Assembly (NCBI GenBank): GCA_947034895.1
Contig: OX344763.1
Span: forward strand, 34,037,025 to 34,101,024
DNA from: Rhytidiadelphus loreus
Taxonomy: Eukaryota > Streptophyta > Bryopsida > Hypnales > Hylocomiaceae
DNA length: 64,000 nucleotides
Reading direction: 5' to 3'
Shown piece after piece: positions 37,643-50,064 of this stretch. Every line of letters starts with the position of its first letter. Position 1 is the stretch's first letter. The notes beneath the pieces were generated by a model that was given only the letters and a program-made list of their open reading frames with translations, was not told the origin of the DNA and made no database searches. The position numbers and the translations under genes are program-made.

Positions 37643-40600
37643 CTAGGCGCCTCTCTTCTTCCCGAAGGACCTCCTGTTCTTGCCTTCGAGTTTTCTGTGC
37701 CTTCTTCTCCAATCCCAGGGCGCTTCAGGGTTCGGGTGTGCCCATAAGCCAAGGCGAGCAGCTTTGGCAGCTCTCTCCAACTGATCAAGCACACACATTC
37801 AAACCAAACAGTCGATCTTAAGGCGGAAACTGTGCTCAGAACAATTCTTAATTTGAATTGGATCCATAAACTTCATTTGGGAGTCATAATTAACGATTGT
37901 AGTTACATTTGTTGATTTGAAATTAATGTACCAAATCAGTTGTCATTTTCTAGACAGTCTCTCCCTTCCAACTAAGTCTAAAGTTTTAGAACCTACAAAG
38001 TCAAATTTCTGTGATCTATCTTCTGTTTGTTGAATTTTGGGTCACTGACAAAGACAAACTAGTCGGCCTCTTTTCTTATATATATAACTCTTGGGAACGA
38101 TAAGTCTAGGTGAATAATTGTAGTGCAATGCAATAATTGTAGATTCAAGCGGCTCCAAAGCATTATTAGACACAATGCCAAGTTTTCATTATAATCGCAA
38201 ATGTCCTCGTGATGTATGAGACATAACCCTCTTCGTTCGTACCAACTAGAACAAAGCATAGATGCCTCAAAAAATCACAACTTAATTAGCTCAAATTGTG
38301 TTTCTATAATCTCAGTGCAAACAAGTTTCACAAATGTGGCAAGTTGTGATTCATTTGACAAAAGAGCAGCTAAGTTCAGACTACCAATTCAAGAGTTTTA
38401 ACAATGGACCTTAACTATATGCACAGTATAATTATTATATCCAGTCCAGAGAGTTACTTGACAACGTAGTACTGCGCAGTCCAACCTGCGGCTTGTAACC
38501 CAGTTTCCTGAGGCAACTTTACCTTTGCAAATTTCTCCCGTTTGTCATGGAACTTGTAATGCCATACCGAACCCTTCTTCAGAAGCTCCTCCTAGAAAAT
38601 CGACCCAAATTCCAAAACTCACTATCAATTGAGCGTTGCTCGTGTTGTTGTAAGCTCAAACAAATGGTTCAGACAACCCATACTTTCAACAATGTTGACC
38701 AGTAATACAACCCCAACTTTTCACATTCGTCTACCCGATTTCTTTCTTTGAGAAGCAAGTAACAAGGGGTTCAGTAAAATTATATTTTTGAAGAACATCA
38801 TTAAGAAAAATGTTTCTGTGACTATCGAGTGCTCCTCGTATGTCATTGATCGAGAAGCCTGTGTATGAACACTGTGACCGAAGGGAGCCATACTTATGAA
38901 TCATGAGAAACTGAAACCAATTGACTTTACTAAAACTTCAGTTGTAACTTTCATTCATTAAGAACAGACATGACAGAAAACGAAGCTTGATATTAAAGAG
39001 AAATTCAAAATTCAAATATGAGTACATGAACTTACACAAAAGATCAATGCGGATAGTACCTGAATGAATATTCCACGGCAATAAACATCTCCAACTGCTC
39101 TTTCGTATTTGTCTATATCAGCCACATGAATCACTAGCTGTTGATCCTTCACGAGATCCCTGAGTATGTCCCTCGCTTCGTCGCCATAAGCTTGACCAAT
39201 CTCAGGGGCATCCACACCCCTAAGGAAGATGAACACGACGTGAAGTAAGAAAATGAATTGACCACAATGACATAGCAACCACTAAGGAATACAAAAAAGA
39301 AAACTTCAAAATTTTAAAAATTGGTTTAGTAAGATTAGGGGTTTAAATAAGTCTATATAACCAGCCTAGTTGATTATTGCACATAACCCTCTCCTCCACC
39401 CTAAAGTGACTGAAATAATTGCAATCCCCACCTAATTGTGTGACAATGTATACCTCCTCTTTATTTCAAAACCTAAGTCCAAGATAGTCATACTTGTCTT
39501 ATGAGATTTGTGTCACATAAATAAGAGAAGAATGAAAAGCTTAGATGTAGGTTTTGAATTGAAGATGGGGTTTACATTATGATCAAATTCGGTAGGGGTT
39601 GAAATTAGGTGTGCTTACCTTAGATCAAGACCATCAAAGTTTGCAAATCTTTGGTTCTCACAAACAGTGCGCACGCAGCAGATGGAGTTACGACTCTAAA
39701 ACCATCATCTTTCTTTCCAACCGCAGTACACCATGTGTAAATGAAAGGGACTGCAGAGGGTTACGTACCTCAATCGGATTTTATACTTGTGCGCAAGGCA
39801 AGAAGCTTGACCATTCTTCCCATCAAACACCCTGAGAAAGCACCACCAAAACTCCTCAATTAGTGTCTTTGAAAACGACTAATTTGATTGATCACATTGT
39901 GAAAAGTACAGTCCAGAAAGGGACTAAATTCTATATCAGAGAACAATATTACGTGTGCTGGTCAAAACATAGATAAAAATTAAACAAAATAAAGTCTCCA
40001 ACTTGAGACTCTTCCCCTTTTGTGGGTAAAGAAATTGGCAGCGAAGACAGACTTGTATTTTCCAGCCTCGATTTTTTTTCGTAAGGCGATTTCATCTTGG
40101 GAATTATTCTGAGCCCGGGCTATTTGTCTGCTCTTCACAGCATCCTTTATCTCTTTCGGCACATCTTTAGCCTCTCTAGCATCCTTACCCACATCTACAA
40201 ATACTGTGAGTCCGTCTCCATCTCCCTCATTTTCCTTCCACTTGATCTGAGGAGAAAGGTCAGGCCGGACATAGGTCAATTTAAACTTTGAACAAAGGTC
40301 ACTGCTTTTCAGATACACAAAAGTAAAGACTGGCATGTACGATAGGAAATTGTAAAAGCATACCGGCAACGTTTGAATTTCAAATTGTATATCTTCAGCA
40401 TGTTCCGGTTTCACTAGCCATGTTCCACTAGCTTCAGGCGTTGGCACTTCAGGCACTGGCTGAATTACTCGCACGTATGGCCAGGGGAGGTGATAAAAGC
40501 TCAACAGACCCTGCAATAGAAAAGAATGCACATCAGTAGGGCAAGTCACAATAAAGTAAAGTGAAGTAAAAACTCCATAAGTACCGTGAAATTTTTAATT

Positions 40601-42709
40601 GAAATCCCTCTTTTGAAATTGGGGGCATGGCCTGCTCAAGTGCACCACCTTGTGTTTTCAAAGCAATCATTGAAATTCAATTCATCAAGAGTTGAGGTGA
40701 CGAAATTTGCACACATTTGGAATCAATGCGTTTACAGAAATTTCAACTCTTCTAACGTGATTCCAACCTTTCGAACTATGGCAGAGACTATAAAAGGATT
40801 TAGAATCTCAAAGAAAATCACACACAAAAGGCTCCTATGTGGGGCAGACCCGGAGAAACTCCGAGTGAACCCCACAAACTGGGCTGCTGCATTGGCAAAA
40901 TCCCGAACAGAAACAGGTTGAGCAGTTTTGATGCTTTACAATCACAGCTTCGATCACAATAATTGAACTTACCCACAAAGCAATGAAGCCTCAGATGAAC
41001 CCACCCTCCCTAGCTTGCATCATTCTAAGTCTCCCTGTAAACAGAAGGAACTGAAGTTCAACTCCATATGTAGGTCAAAAACGAAGAACGTGATACCTCG
41101 ATGCCATGGTATCCTTGCAACGTCTGGATAACCAAAACAGCCACCGCTTCGGCAGATGCTGGAGCTGGATTTGTCCTTTTCCAAGCTGCCAAAAGCTTCT
41201 CATACCTTCACAACAACACACAGATGAGACTGAGCTGGCCTGCAGAAGTATGGAAGTTTCAGAATCGAATTCCAAAACTCTACCACAGGGTTCATACTTT
41301 GAGGAAAGAAGAATCGTTTTGTACCCAATAGGGTAACAAACCTACAAATCGCAAAGTCTGACAGGCCCTACTCATATCATTCGAAGTAATTTTGTAGGCA
41401 TTTGGCCCTGGAGAGTTTAGTTCCTTGCATCCACTGTAACTTGCACAACCTTTGCAGAACTTTGGTTTTGCATGATCAATGACCAGTGTACTATATACTC
41501 TGAAGCACACTGACACGGTGGTTCAGAAGTAATTAGCATGGCTTGTGAAAATAACCAGATGCCAGAGCATCAAACCATTTGGTGAAGCTGTGTTGGACAC
41601 TGTACAACAGCTACATGAAATTAGGTTGCCTTACACTAATTTCTCGACATTTGACACTACATAATGTGCTACTTTTGAATTAGGTATTGTTGTAATTGGG
41701 ACTTGTACACCTCCATGTGTACAAATGAAATATTTTTAGAAATATTTGTTGACTTTTGTGGTTTGTAAAGTAACTTTCTTGATATAAGGCAACCTAATTG
41801 TTAAGGCAACCTAATTTCAATATCTTGTGTACATCAATGTTTTACATAGCTTAGCATATTGCATGCACAACTTTGCATATACAACAAAGAAGAGCTACAA
41901 TTTTATCCATGAGCAAGATTGGTTACAGTGTAGAGCCACTAGCAAGTTTTAATACCACATAGACCATTTCTTCCACGCAGTATATACCATGTGACCAAAA
42001 AACCACTCTTGGACACAAATGTAAGATCAATTTCGTGACATATAAATCAGTATTTTTTCTTGTAGCTACCAAAAAGCAAGTGTCACTTGCTTACTAAACA
42101 TACTCGCCACAACTGCTTACTTACCATAATGCACATGCTTTGGGTAGCTAGAAGAAACGACACTTATTTGAATGGCCACGTACTTTGTTAACGGAAGGCT
42201 AAAATCCGGGATCCTAACCCTTAGCCCTAAATCCCTTCTTGGATTTTTGCACATTCTTGCTTTTATCTTTGTACAAATATAATATTTACCTTAATTTCAT
42301 GAAATGAGGATTAGGAATTAGGAAAAAAGATTACATAAACTAAAATCTTTCCTCAGCTTGAGATAGTGCATTGTTTCAAGCTTACCAAATTCTTTGCGTA
42401 GCCTTGGATGCTGAAACATAGTATCCCAACAATCCTGGCACCTGCAACCCATACAGATTACCCCCATCGTCAACAAGCCCCCCTCCACAGAAGAGGAAGA
42501 ATCTCACAAGCATTTCGAAAATCATTTAAAAGAGAGAAGCACACCTTGTTCGTGGTTTCAAATTCCAACAAATCTCGAGCCACTGCAGTAAACCCCACAA
42601 CAGTGTACACAATGGGACCAGTGCCACCAGCTTCTTGTCCGCCATAGCCGTGCCCTACATACTCCGAATCCGATTCCTCTCCGCAACATCGCCGAAAACA
42701 GTTTCCCAT
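37643..42709 (-). CDS. CAN: Calcium-dependent staphylococcal-nuclease-like protein, CAN family
   Basis: It is a plant thermonuclease-fold enzyme that cuts DNA and RNA in a calcium-dependent way; Arabidopsis CAN proteins are plasma-membrane anchored. Nine minus-strand exons join in phase: 42709-42545, 42441-42386, 41205-41097, 40510-40364, 40246-40053, 39831-39769, 39219-39060, 38591-38523 and 37780-37643, giving 366 residues. The N-terminus MGNCFRRCC offers Gly2 for myristoylation and Cys4/8/9 for palmitoylation. Catalytic equivalents are visible: DGD at 168-170, Arg243, Asp248 and Glu251 in IRLRGVDAPE, and Arg285 in KYERAVGD. Other family blocks are GLLSFYHLPWP, IFIQEELLKKGSVWHY and LGLWAHPNPEAPWDWRR. 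The exon 5 donor (ACAA/GTCTGT) is weak but is the only one that keeps frame and homology. If intron 8 is retained, the frame runs on for only about 20 codons, to a stop at about 38455, and loses the conserved end. Confidence 0.92.
41616..41819. mobile_element. 204-bp inverted-repeat element in CAN intron 2
   Basis: The perfect 18-bp ends TGAAATTAGGTTGCCTTA and TAAGGCAACCTAATTTCA bound the element. A second inner TAAGGCAACCTAATT copy sits next to the right end, and the centre has an inverted pair of TTGTACAC-like motifs. It is non-coding and MITE-like. Confidence 0.75.
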
Positions 42710-42785
42710 GGCTCCTCACTTCTCGATCGAACAGACCTCTAGTTATGAAAAGCTTCAAGCTAAACAATCAAAGTTGAACAATGTT

Positions 42786-43595
42786 CACCCCTGGAGTGCC
42801 GTGTCCTGTCGGTGACGCCGTCGTAATTGTTGGGTGTCACCGTAATTGCAAGGATTGAGCTCCTGCACATCGCCAAAGTACTCTCTGTCTACTTGATTAG
42901 CGTGAGAGGGATCCAAGATAGGCTCCTTATCAAGCACTAGCAAGTGAATGGTGTTGTCAGCAAGGAATTAGAGTCCAAAGAAGGGGATGCAAGACGATTG
43001 AGGAACTCGTAAAACAATTGCGGACACTAAATGGACTTAAAAGAGGTGAGATCCTTATCAAGCACAGTCTTGTGAATAGTGTTGTCACCAAGGTAAGAGG
43101 TTCCAAAGAAGGGGATGCAAGACAATTGAGGAACTTGCAAGACAATTGCTGGCACGAAATAGACTTCAACAGAGTTCTAGTTCCAAAATTTCCAGTTTCT
43201 GATCGATCTAACCTTTTGTTCTGGCAAGCTCCGCGCTAATCAATCAGTGGCGATTAGGAATCGCAACACCCCTGCACTGTACCGCCATGTCGTGTCGGTA
43301 ACGCTCTCGCTGCTAGCCGCGTTGTTGTAGCCGCGTTGTTGTTGGGTGTCCCCGTAATTGTACTGAGCTCCTGCACATCACCAAAGCACTCTCGTTCTAA
43401 GTAGAGTGGGAGGGTTCCAAAGATGGGCTCCTTATCAAGCACAGGCATGTGAATAGTGCTGTCACCAAGGTAAAAGAATCCCAAGAAGTAGATGCAAAAA
43501 CGATTGATGAACTAGTAAAGCAATCGCTGACACTAAATAGACTTAAAAATTAACACAGAGTTCAACTTCCGAAATTCCCAGTTTCTGATCGAAAT
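42786..43595 (-). repeat. Duplicated upstream region of the CAN gene
   Basis: A head block (42786-42922) recurs at 43266-43427, offset 480 bp, with CACCCCTG, TGTCGGT.ACGC, GAGCTCCTGCACATC and CAAAG.ACTCTC. A core starting CTCCTTATCAAGCAC occurs three times, at 42923, 43051 and 43428, followed by GATGCAA.AC.ATTGA and CACTAAATAGACTTAA. It lies 80-890 bp upstream of the CAN start codon. Confidence 0.82.
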
Positions 43596-44757
43596 GAAGC
43601 GAGTGAATCGAAGCTCAAGCCCAAACAACCCAGACAGTACATGTATCCGCAGACGGCGTTAAGGAAATGGAAACATGTTATGGAAATCATACCTGCTGTG
43701 GAAATTCGTACATGTTTCTCTTGCTATCCCAATGGAGAGACAACAACTACAAATCCTGGGAGCTTGGAGAACCAAGACCAGAAGCTGAACTGAAGAAAGG
43801 CGCTCGATGCCACGCCCTGCATGTGGTAATGGTCGGTAAGAAACTCCAAGCATGAATGCAGGTGCGTTAGCTTCAGCTGTACAAGTGCAAGAGCAGCTAT
43901 TGTAAGCTTATTTAGTTGTGTGGAATGCTGAGCATTATAAGCTTTGGGAATTGAGTCCAGCAGTCGTGTAAGCTTAGTTGTTGAGAGAGGGCAGATGAAA
44001 GTCGCAGAATGCAGACAGCCTCTGAGTGAGTGGCATGGAGGATGCTAGTGTACTTTGTTACTGTACTAAAGGAATCATTCGCAGGGGTGACGAGTGACGA
44101 CATTGGGAAATGGATAGTTGGGAGACTCGGTCTTTGTGGCATGCAAAACTATCATATGTGTGATAAGCTATCATAATCCTTGGAGCTAGAGGCGTCAACA
44201 TAATGGTAAGGAGTGGGTGTTTTTTTATCATTCTGGTCAGAGATGGAAGTGGCCAGATCTTTCTGCAATCCTTCTGAGATACGGTGGAAACAAACCTGTA
44301 ACCGTCAAAATGAGCAATGCAGCATAGTTGGAGGCACCTTTTTCTAGAAGAAAAAAAATAATAGAAAAAAATATTGTTGTAGTACTAGACTTTATCGTAA
44401 AGTTCACTCCCCTGTTTTGTAAACAGGTGTGACAGGAAGGTTTAACTAAGAATATGTTAGTACTAAAAAAAACATCCCTTGGCACCGAACTCCATTGGAC
44501 CTTGGTTTTGGTGCTCCTGGGAGTTTCGTCCTGGGTTTTTTTTCAAACTCCGGCTCGTGGTTTAGCATTGTACACACTTTACAATTCCACTCTATTAGCA
44601 ATTGAAAATCATGTATTTTTTTTTTAAAATAGAATTTTCGGATATGACATGTGATTTCTATGAATTTTTAGAGTGGAAACTCCTTATGTCACTGAAACCA
44701 CCATATAGCTAGATCTATAACTGAAATTTAACAAAATCGGCAATCAATTAATCGTAG
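43596..44757. other. No gene seen
   Basis: The sequence is moderately GC-rich to about 44200 and could be distal promoter or leader of CAN. Short frames on both strands have no recognisable motif. It is AT-rich beyond that. Confidence 0.5.
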
Positions 44758-45692
44758 TTAACCCCGTAGATTCTTTGACTATGCTTTCACTGCAAATGTT
44801 CCCAAATTACCATATCTAGTATAAGTACCAACTTTTAGAAGAAGAAAACATTTTGGACACGAGTAACCGTAGGATCTTGTAGAATGCTGGTTAGAAAAGA
44901 TGTGGAAAAAATTTCAAAAATTTCCACCTTGTGGATTGCAAGATATAAGCATTCAAATTCAATAAAATCATTTTTTTGGCCCTACGAAAAACACTTCACA
45001 AGTTCACTTTTCTATGAAAAAATGTTCAAAATGGTGGTGCTTCATTGGGTTCTTTTTTTTCAACAAGTGGGCTACATGCTTAAAAAATTTCACATCGTTT
45101 GGAATTGTACAACATATAAGGAAAAAAATAGTAAGTAGAAAGAAGTAGAGAATGATTCAAAATACAAAATCATTAAGAATTTAGTTATGGGATTGAAAAA
45201 TGCCAATCCCAATGGTTGTAATGTTGTAGTAATCAATCTACATCCTCTGATTTTATTTTGTTCAAAAAATATTGAAAATTGAGTAAGATAAAGGACTTCA
45301 AAGTTTATTTTAGAATAGAGATTCTATAACTATCCGCAAACTCTCACACAAACTAAAACTCCTCGTAACTTTTGACTCATTGATCAAAATGGAATTATTC
45401 AAAGCTTTCCATGTATGTATAACTCTAGAAAACCAATTTCAAATTTTTGTTTCTAAAAAAGGGTAATTTTTTTCAATTTTCCCGAACTACCCATTTACAA
45501 AAAAAAAAAAGTAAAATATTAGGCCATAACTTTTGACTCATATTTCCAAATGTCATGAAATTTAGTGCATATGAAACCTTGTCCCCACCTTCTATTAAAA
45601 TTTCAGCCTTTAATATGCAAATTTCTAGTCACACGTACCTACCCTAAATTTCTATGTGGCCAAAAAACACAAGTTGGTCCTTTAGCAATTAA
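44758..45692. mobile_element. TTAA-CCCC family element, degenerate, about 935 bp
   Basis: A weak left end TTAACCCCGTAGATTC and a weak right end CCTTTAGCAATTAA flank family interior blocks: ACCGTAGGATCTTGTAGAAT, GTGGATTGCAAGATAT, AATCCCAATGGTTGTAATGT, GAGATTCTATAACTAT and AACTTTTGACTCATTGATCA. The interior homology is clear; the ends are uncertain. Confidence 0.45.
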
Positions 45693-47100
45693 GTAATGGA
45701 ACAATTTAATGACACTTTCTAGGGACACTTCAAGAAAAATCTATTATGCATGAATGGATTTAGAGTTTAGGATTTAGGGACGGTTTTGGGCGTTTCCATC
45801 TTACTTGGGTGATACTTAGGCTATACCTAGATGATATCTATATCAAAGCTAGGTGATACTTAGGTAAAATTTGGCTATTGGTCTTAAAATATAGTAGTAA
45901 TCTAGCTATTTTGACCCCCCAAAATGAAAATTTCCCTTAAAAAAATAGCCAACATCTTTTGGTTGTAGCCAACTAGTGAAAAATTGTGCATAAAAACACA
46001 CTAATGGTAACAAATGTAATTGAACCTATTTCCAATCCTTTAAAGAATTCGCCTTCTATTATCAAGATTCATAATTGATTAATTGATGTTGATTAGCCTT
46101 TTCGAAAAAAAAATGAAAAAACACTATCTTAAAATTGTTTTCTTTTTAATTTTCTATGAGCATATGAAGTGAAAGGGTAGTAGATACCTATTAGTGTTTT
46201 TAGACATGTATTGAAATTGTTCTTCAAATGGTGGGAATCCCAAGGATGAAAATCCATCAATATCTGGAAAGGTGAGTAGACTTTAGTGAAATCAAGTTAT
46301 GAACAAGTCAGTTTTTAATCAAAAAGTAGGATTCGAGAATAGGAAATTAAAGGGGTCAAGAATGGTGTATTCTATTTCATGTAAGAATTAATCATAGACA
46401 TTTGTACCTTCATTTTTTTATTGATTTAAGGATTTAGAAAGTGAATATGGATTATGGACTATAAGATGAATGCACCCTTAATCGATACTAATAGCTTATT
46501 AGTGTATTTACTTTTATAAAATATAAACTTGTTCTATTGGATCTTATTGGAAAATAGAAGATTCCAACACACTCGAGCATGTATAATTTGGACATTGTCT
46601 AAATAAGTTATGAAACTACCATTACGAGAATCTTGAGGCTTGCAAAGGGCCGTTAACTTCTGATTTTCAGACCCCCCGGCAGTGCAAATACAGAAAAATA
46701 AGAAATATTTATATTTTAAAACAAAATATTAAAAAAATTGTCAATCTAACATGTCACTTATGTGGCCATAATAATGCCACATCAGCTTTCAAATTAAAAT
46801 AATAAAAATAATAACTCTAACATGTCACTTATGTTGCAATAATAGTGCCACATCATCTTTCAAACCAAAAATAATTTAAATAATTTAAAAAATTCCATAA
46901 TTGCACCATTGCTTCTAAAATTCACAATCTTGTTTTGGCCTAAATTTTTTCCTAATGAAAGTATTGTTTATAGATATATCATATGCTCTTTAGACTCTCA
47001 TGTTTTGATTGTGTACATCTAAAGACATCAATATCTAGGTTTGTATATTCTTTTTGGGTTCAAATGTAAGTTTTGCATTTTGATAATGGGCGTGCATATC
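45693..47100. other. No gene seen
   Basis: This is AT-rich DNA. A short direct duplication around TCTAACATGTCACTTATGT and AATA.TGCCACATCA lies at about 46745-46860 (two copies, period about 70 bp). No coding block was recognised. Confidence 0.55.
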
Positions 47101-48021
47101 TTAACCCCTAAAATACCAAGGCATTTTCTGGCTCTGAAACCACTGAAAACTGCCATTTTTGTTGCGATCACACAAAAAACCAATTTTTTTTTTTAAGAAT
47201 CTAACCGTAGGATATTGTACTTAACTTGTCTTGTATCATGTGGTAAAAATTTCATGAAGGTTGACCGTATGGATTAGAAGATATTAGCATTTGAAGTCAG
47301 AAAAATAACTTTTTTTGAATGTTGGCCTGCAATTTCAGATGACTTTGACCGCCATTTGTGGATTTTTTTTGTACTACGATTCATAAAGTTAAATTTTTTT
47401 TGTTGAAAATTTAAGTTGAGGGTTGAAGGAAAAAAATTCAGAAAAAAATAATTTGATTTTCATTCATTAAAAATTTGTTAAATAGAAGTAGGTCCGAGAT
47501 TGAACGTAACACTAAATTGTTAATAGCTCTAAGATGGAATTGAAACATCATAATTCCAACAATGAGACTCTTCTTGCAAGCAAACTTCACCCTGCCAATT
47601 TTTTTTTTGAAAAACACTAAAAATTGCATTCAAAATTGCATTCTAAAAGTTTTTTTTTCTGAAGATGAGTAGATTGCCCGAAAAATGAGATTGTCCATAA
47701 CTTTCTCATTATTAGTCCAAATAGAATGAATCAAAGCTTCAAATGTAGACAAAAACATAATCTTTCAGAAAAAAATTAAAAATTAAGAAAAATACTTTTT
47801 TAGTATTTTTTTATTTCTGCCCGATGAATTATTTTTTAAACTTTGGGCGGCATAACTTTTGCTTCCAGGCACCAATTGGAAAAAATTGTATTTTTAGAAA
47901 GTTGATGTGATTTCCTATCTTCAAAAAAAGTTTTAAAAAATCAGGTCAAAATTTGAGGTCACACGTGCCTGCCCAAAATCCCAAGTGTCCCCCGAAGGGA
48001 CTTTGATACTTTAGGGGTTAA
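47101..48021. mobile_element. TTAA-CCCC family element, best-preserved copy, 921 bp
   Basis: The left end is TTAACCCCTAAAATACCAAG. The right end is TGATACTTTAGGGGTTAA, whose reverse complement is TTAACCCCTAAAGTATCA. The termini match over about 17 bp with two mismatches, and TTAA is present at both edges. Interior blocks ACCGTAGGATATTGTAC, GTATGGATTAGAAGATAT and GAGATTGTCCATAACTTTCT are shared with other copies in the window. It has no open frame of note, so it is non-autonomous. Confidence 0.68.
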
Positions 48022-48394
48022 GACTCTTCTATTGGTTGATTTAAGGGTTTAGAAAGAGGATAAGGGTTATGGACTATAAGACTCTTCTAACTACCTAATG
48101 AGGCAAGGAACAATTACCTCAAATATTGAACTTAGTATCATGAAGAATCAACTATTATTGAGTAAATTTCTTTATTAGCCATGACTAAATGTGAGTGAGA
48201 CTAATTGTTTTAGTCTTCTACAAGAGATATTTTCAAAGTGTCCACATGCATTTGGTCCCTCATTCAATATTATTGGCTTTGGACCAAGGGTGGAGTCTTT
48301 GTACTAAAAACTACATATATTTACAATGAAAATAAGTTTGAGTACAATATGAGTTTAGAAGCAAGCCAAGTAGCCCATGCTACAAGAAAACTAT

Positions 48395-48665
48395 AATTAT
48401 AGTGGATGTGCATGATGTTGTTTGATTTGGACATTACACCTCAAGCTAGTCATTGCGCCAAATGCAAGTCATTGCTACAAAGACATGACTTCTCATAGGG
48501 GAGCTGATTTGCATGATGATGTATGAATAGGACATTACACCCAACTCAAGTCACTACTACAAAGATATAACTTCTCATTTGGTACTTGATGTGTACCATG
48601 GCATTTGAATAGGATATTAGGGCATTACACCAAAGGCAAGTCACCGCTATAGGGATTGAGTTTCT
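48395..48665 (+). repeat. Three degenerate tandem units, 80-110 bp
   Basis: Each unit contains GCATGATG or its variant, GGACATTACACC, AAGTCA.TGCTACAAAGA-like sequence and ACTTCTCAT. They diverge by substitutions and small indels. The array is non-coding. Confidence 0.7.
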
Positions 48666-50064
48666 CATATGACAGATGCTTGTTTCCAATTGCATATAAA
48701 ATTTAAATATATTTAGAATAACATCAAAGCATACTTGCAAGCAATTTAAATCATTAAAGACCAACAAGATGTCTAAATTTCCAAAATCTTGAAGGTCTTT
48801 TTCAAATATAAGTTTTAAAATGTGATCTATAGACCTTATCCATCCATTTAAATCTACTACTATACCAATATTTTTGAATAAAATCTGAAACCAAAACGTC
48901 AACCACCTTTTTGCATCTTAGATAGTGCTAAATTCTTTTAATTCTTCTACATACTTAGTTTGGTTTTGCAAAGATGGAATCTAAACTTCAATTGAGGAAG
49001 AACACAACACAATGTGATTAAATTGCATAGAATTGTACATTCAGTTGTTATTCCAAATTTTTTTAGTATACGTTGAATGAGAATTCAAGTGCAATTTAGA
49101 ATGAGTATTAAAAAATAACTAGATGGAAGATGATATTTTTGTTTCTATTTTGACTTTTTGATCTTCACCAACAATCAATTAGTTTTTCATGTACCTACTC
49201 CTGTTATTATTTCTATTTATTCCTTTATTTTCATTAGAATAATAAGTCTTCTTAGAAATTTGACTTTTTATTCTTCATTTTCATCAATTAATAGAACACT
49301 AACTACCGATTCTTGCTACACAAGTGAAATGCAATTGAGGGTTGCTTTAAACTTGCCTCCATGCCAAAAAAATAAAAATAAAAATAAAAATTAGACACTC
49401 TCATTGTTTAAGGTCTTAATAATGGTCCCACTTCACTTATAAGAGAAATAAGAGAATTAGATTTTATATTTATTTAGTTTGGTGGCAAGTATAAAACATT
49501 CCAATGATTAGGTGGCACCCAAGAATGTCAATTGAGTATTATGTGAAAAGTTATATGAGGCAAAGTTCAGTTGGATTACCTTCCAAGGCCCTAGAGTTGA
49601 ACATTCTATACTGAATATCTATTAATTACCTCAATTTTTGAAGGGGACTATACTTCTAGATAAAGGTTGGGGAGTTTTTTGCTATTATAAAATTCCAATA
49701 ATACATTATTTAGTTTCATACAATCATTAATATTTGATAGGATTGGGATGGTATTTATTTCAATGCTAAATTATTTGAAATAATAATGTATGAAAAAAAT
49801 AATTTTACTATTAAAACCAATGTATAATACTTTTTGTTCGTTTCAAAAATTATGAACAATCATAAAACTCTAAAATTAGTGTTGTCTACCAACAATCATG
49901 ATGAGATACAAAAAAAATCCTCAAATAAAATTATTGAAAGCATTAGAAGTGTCAAATTATTTAAATCATTGTTTTTTTGGGTAAAAGATTCATCTTGAAA
50001 TATAGAAAAGTTGGCACATTATCCATACCTTAAATTAGGTTATTTGTTTTGTTTTGTTTGTTAC

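Noticed and set aside
40249..40363. Continuous coding across CAN intron 4
   Set aside because: The frame is open through the intron by chance, but the residues break the conserved nuclease block. Good donor (CCG/GTATGC) and acceptor (CTCCTCAG/ATC) sites restore family order.
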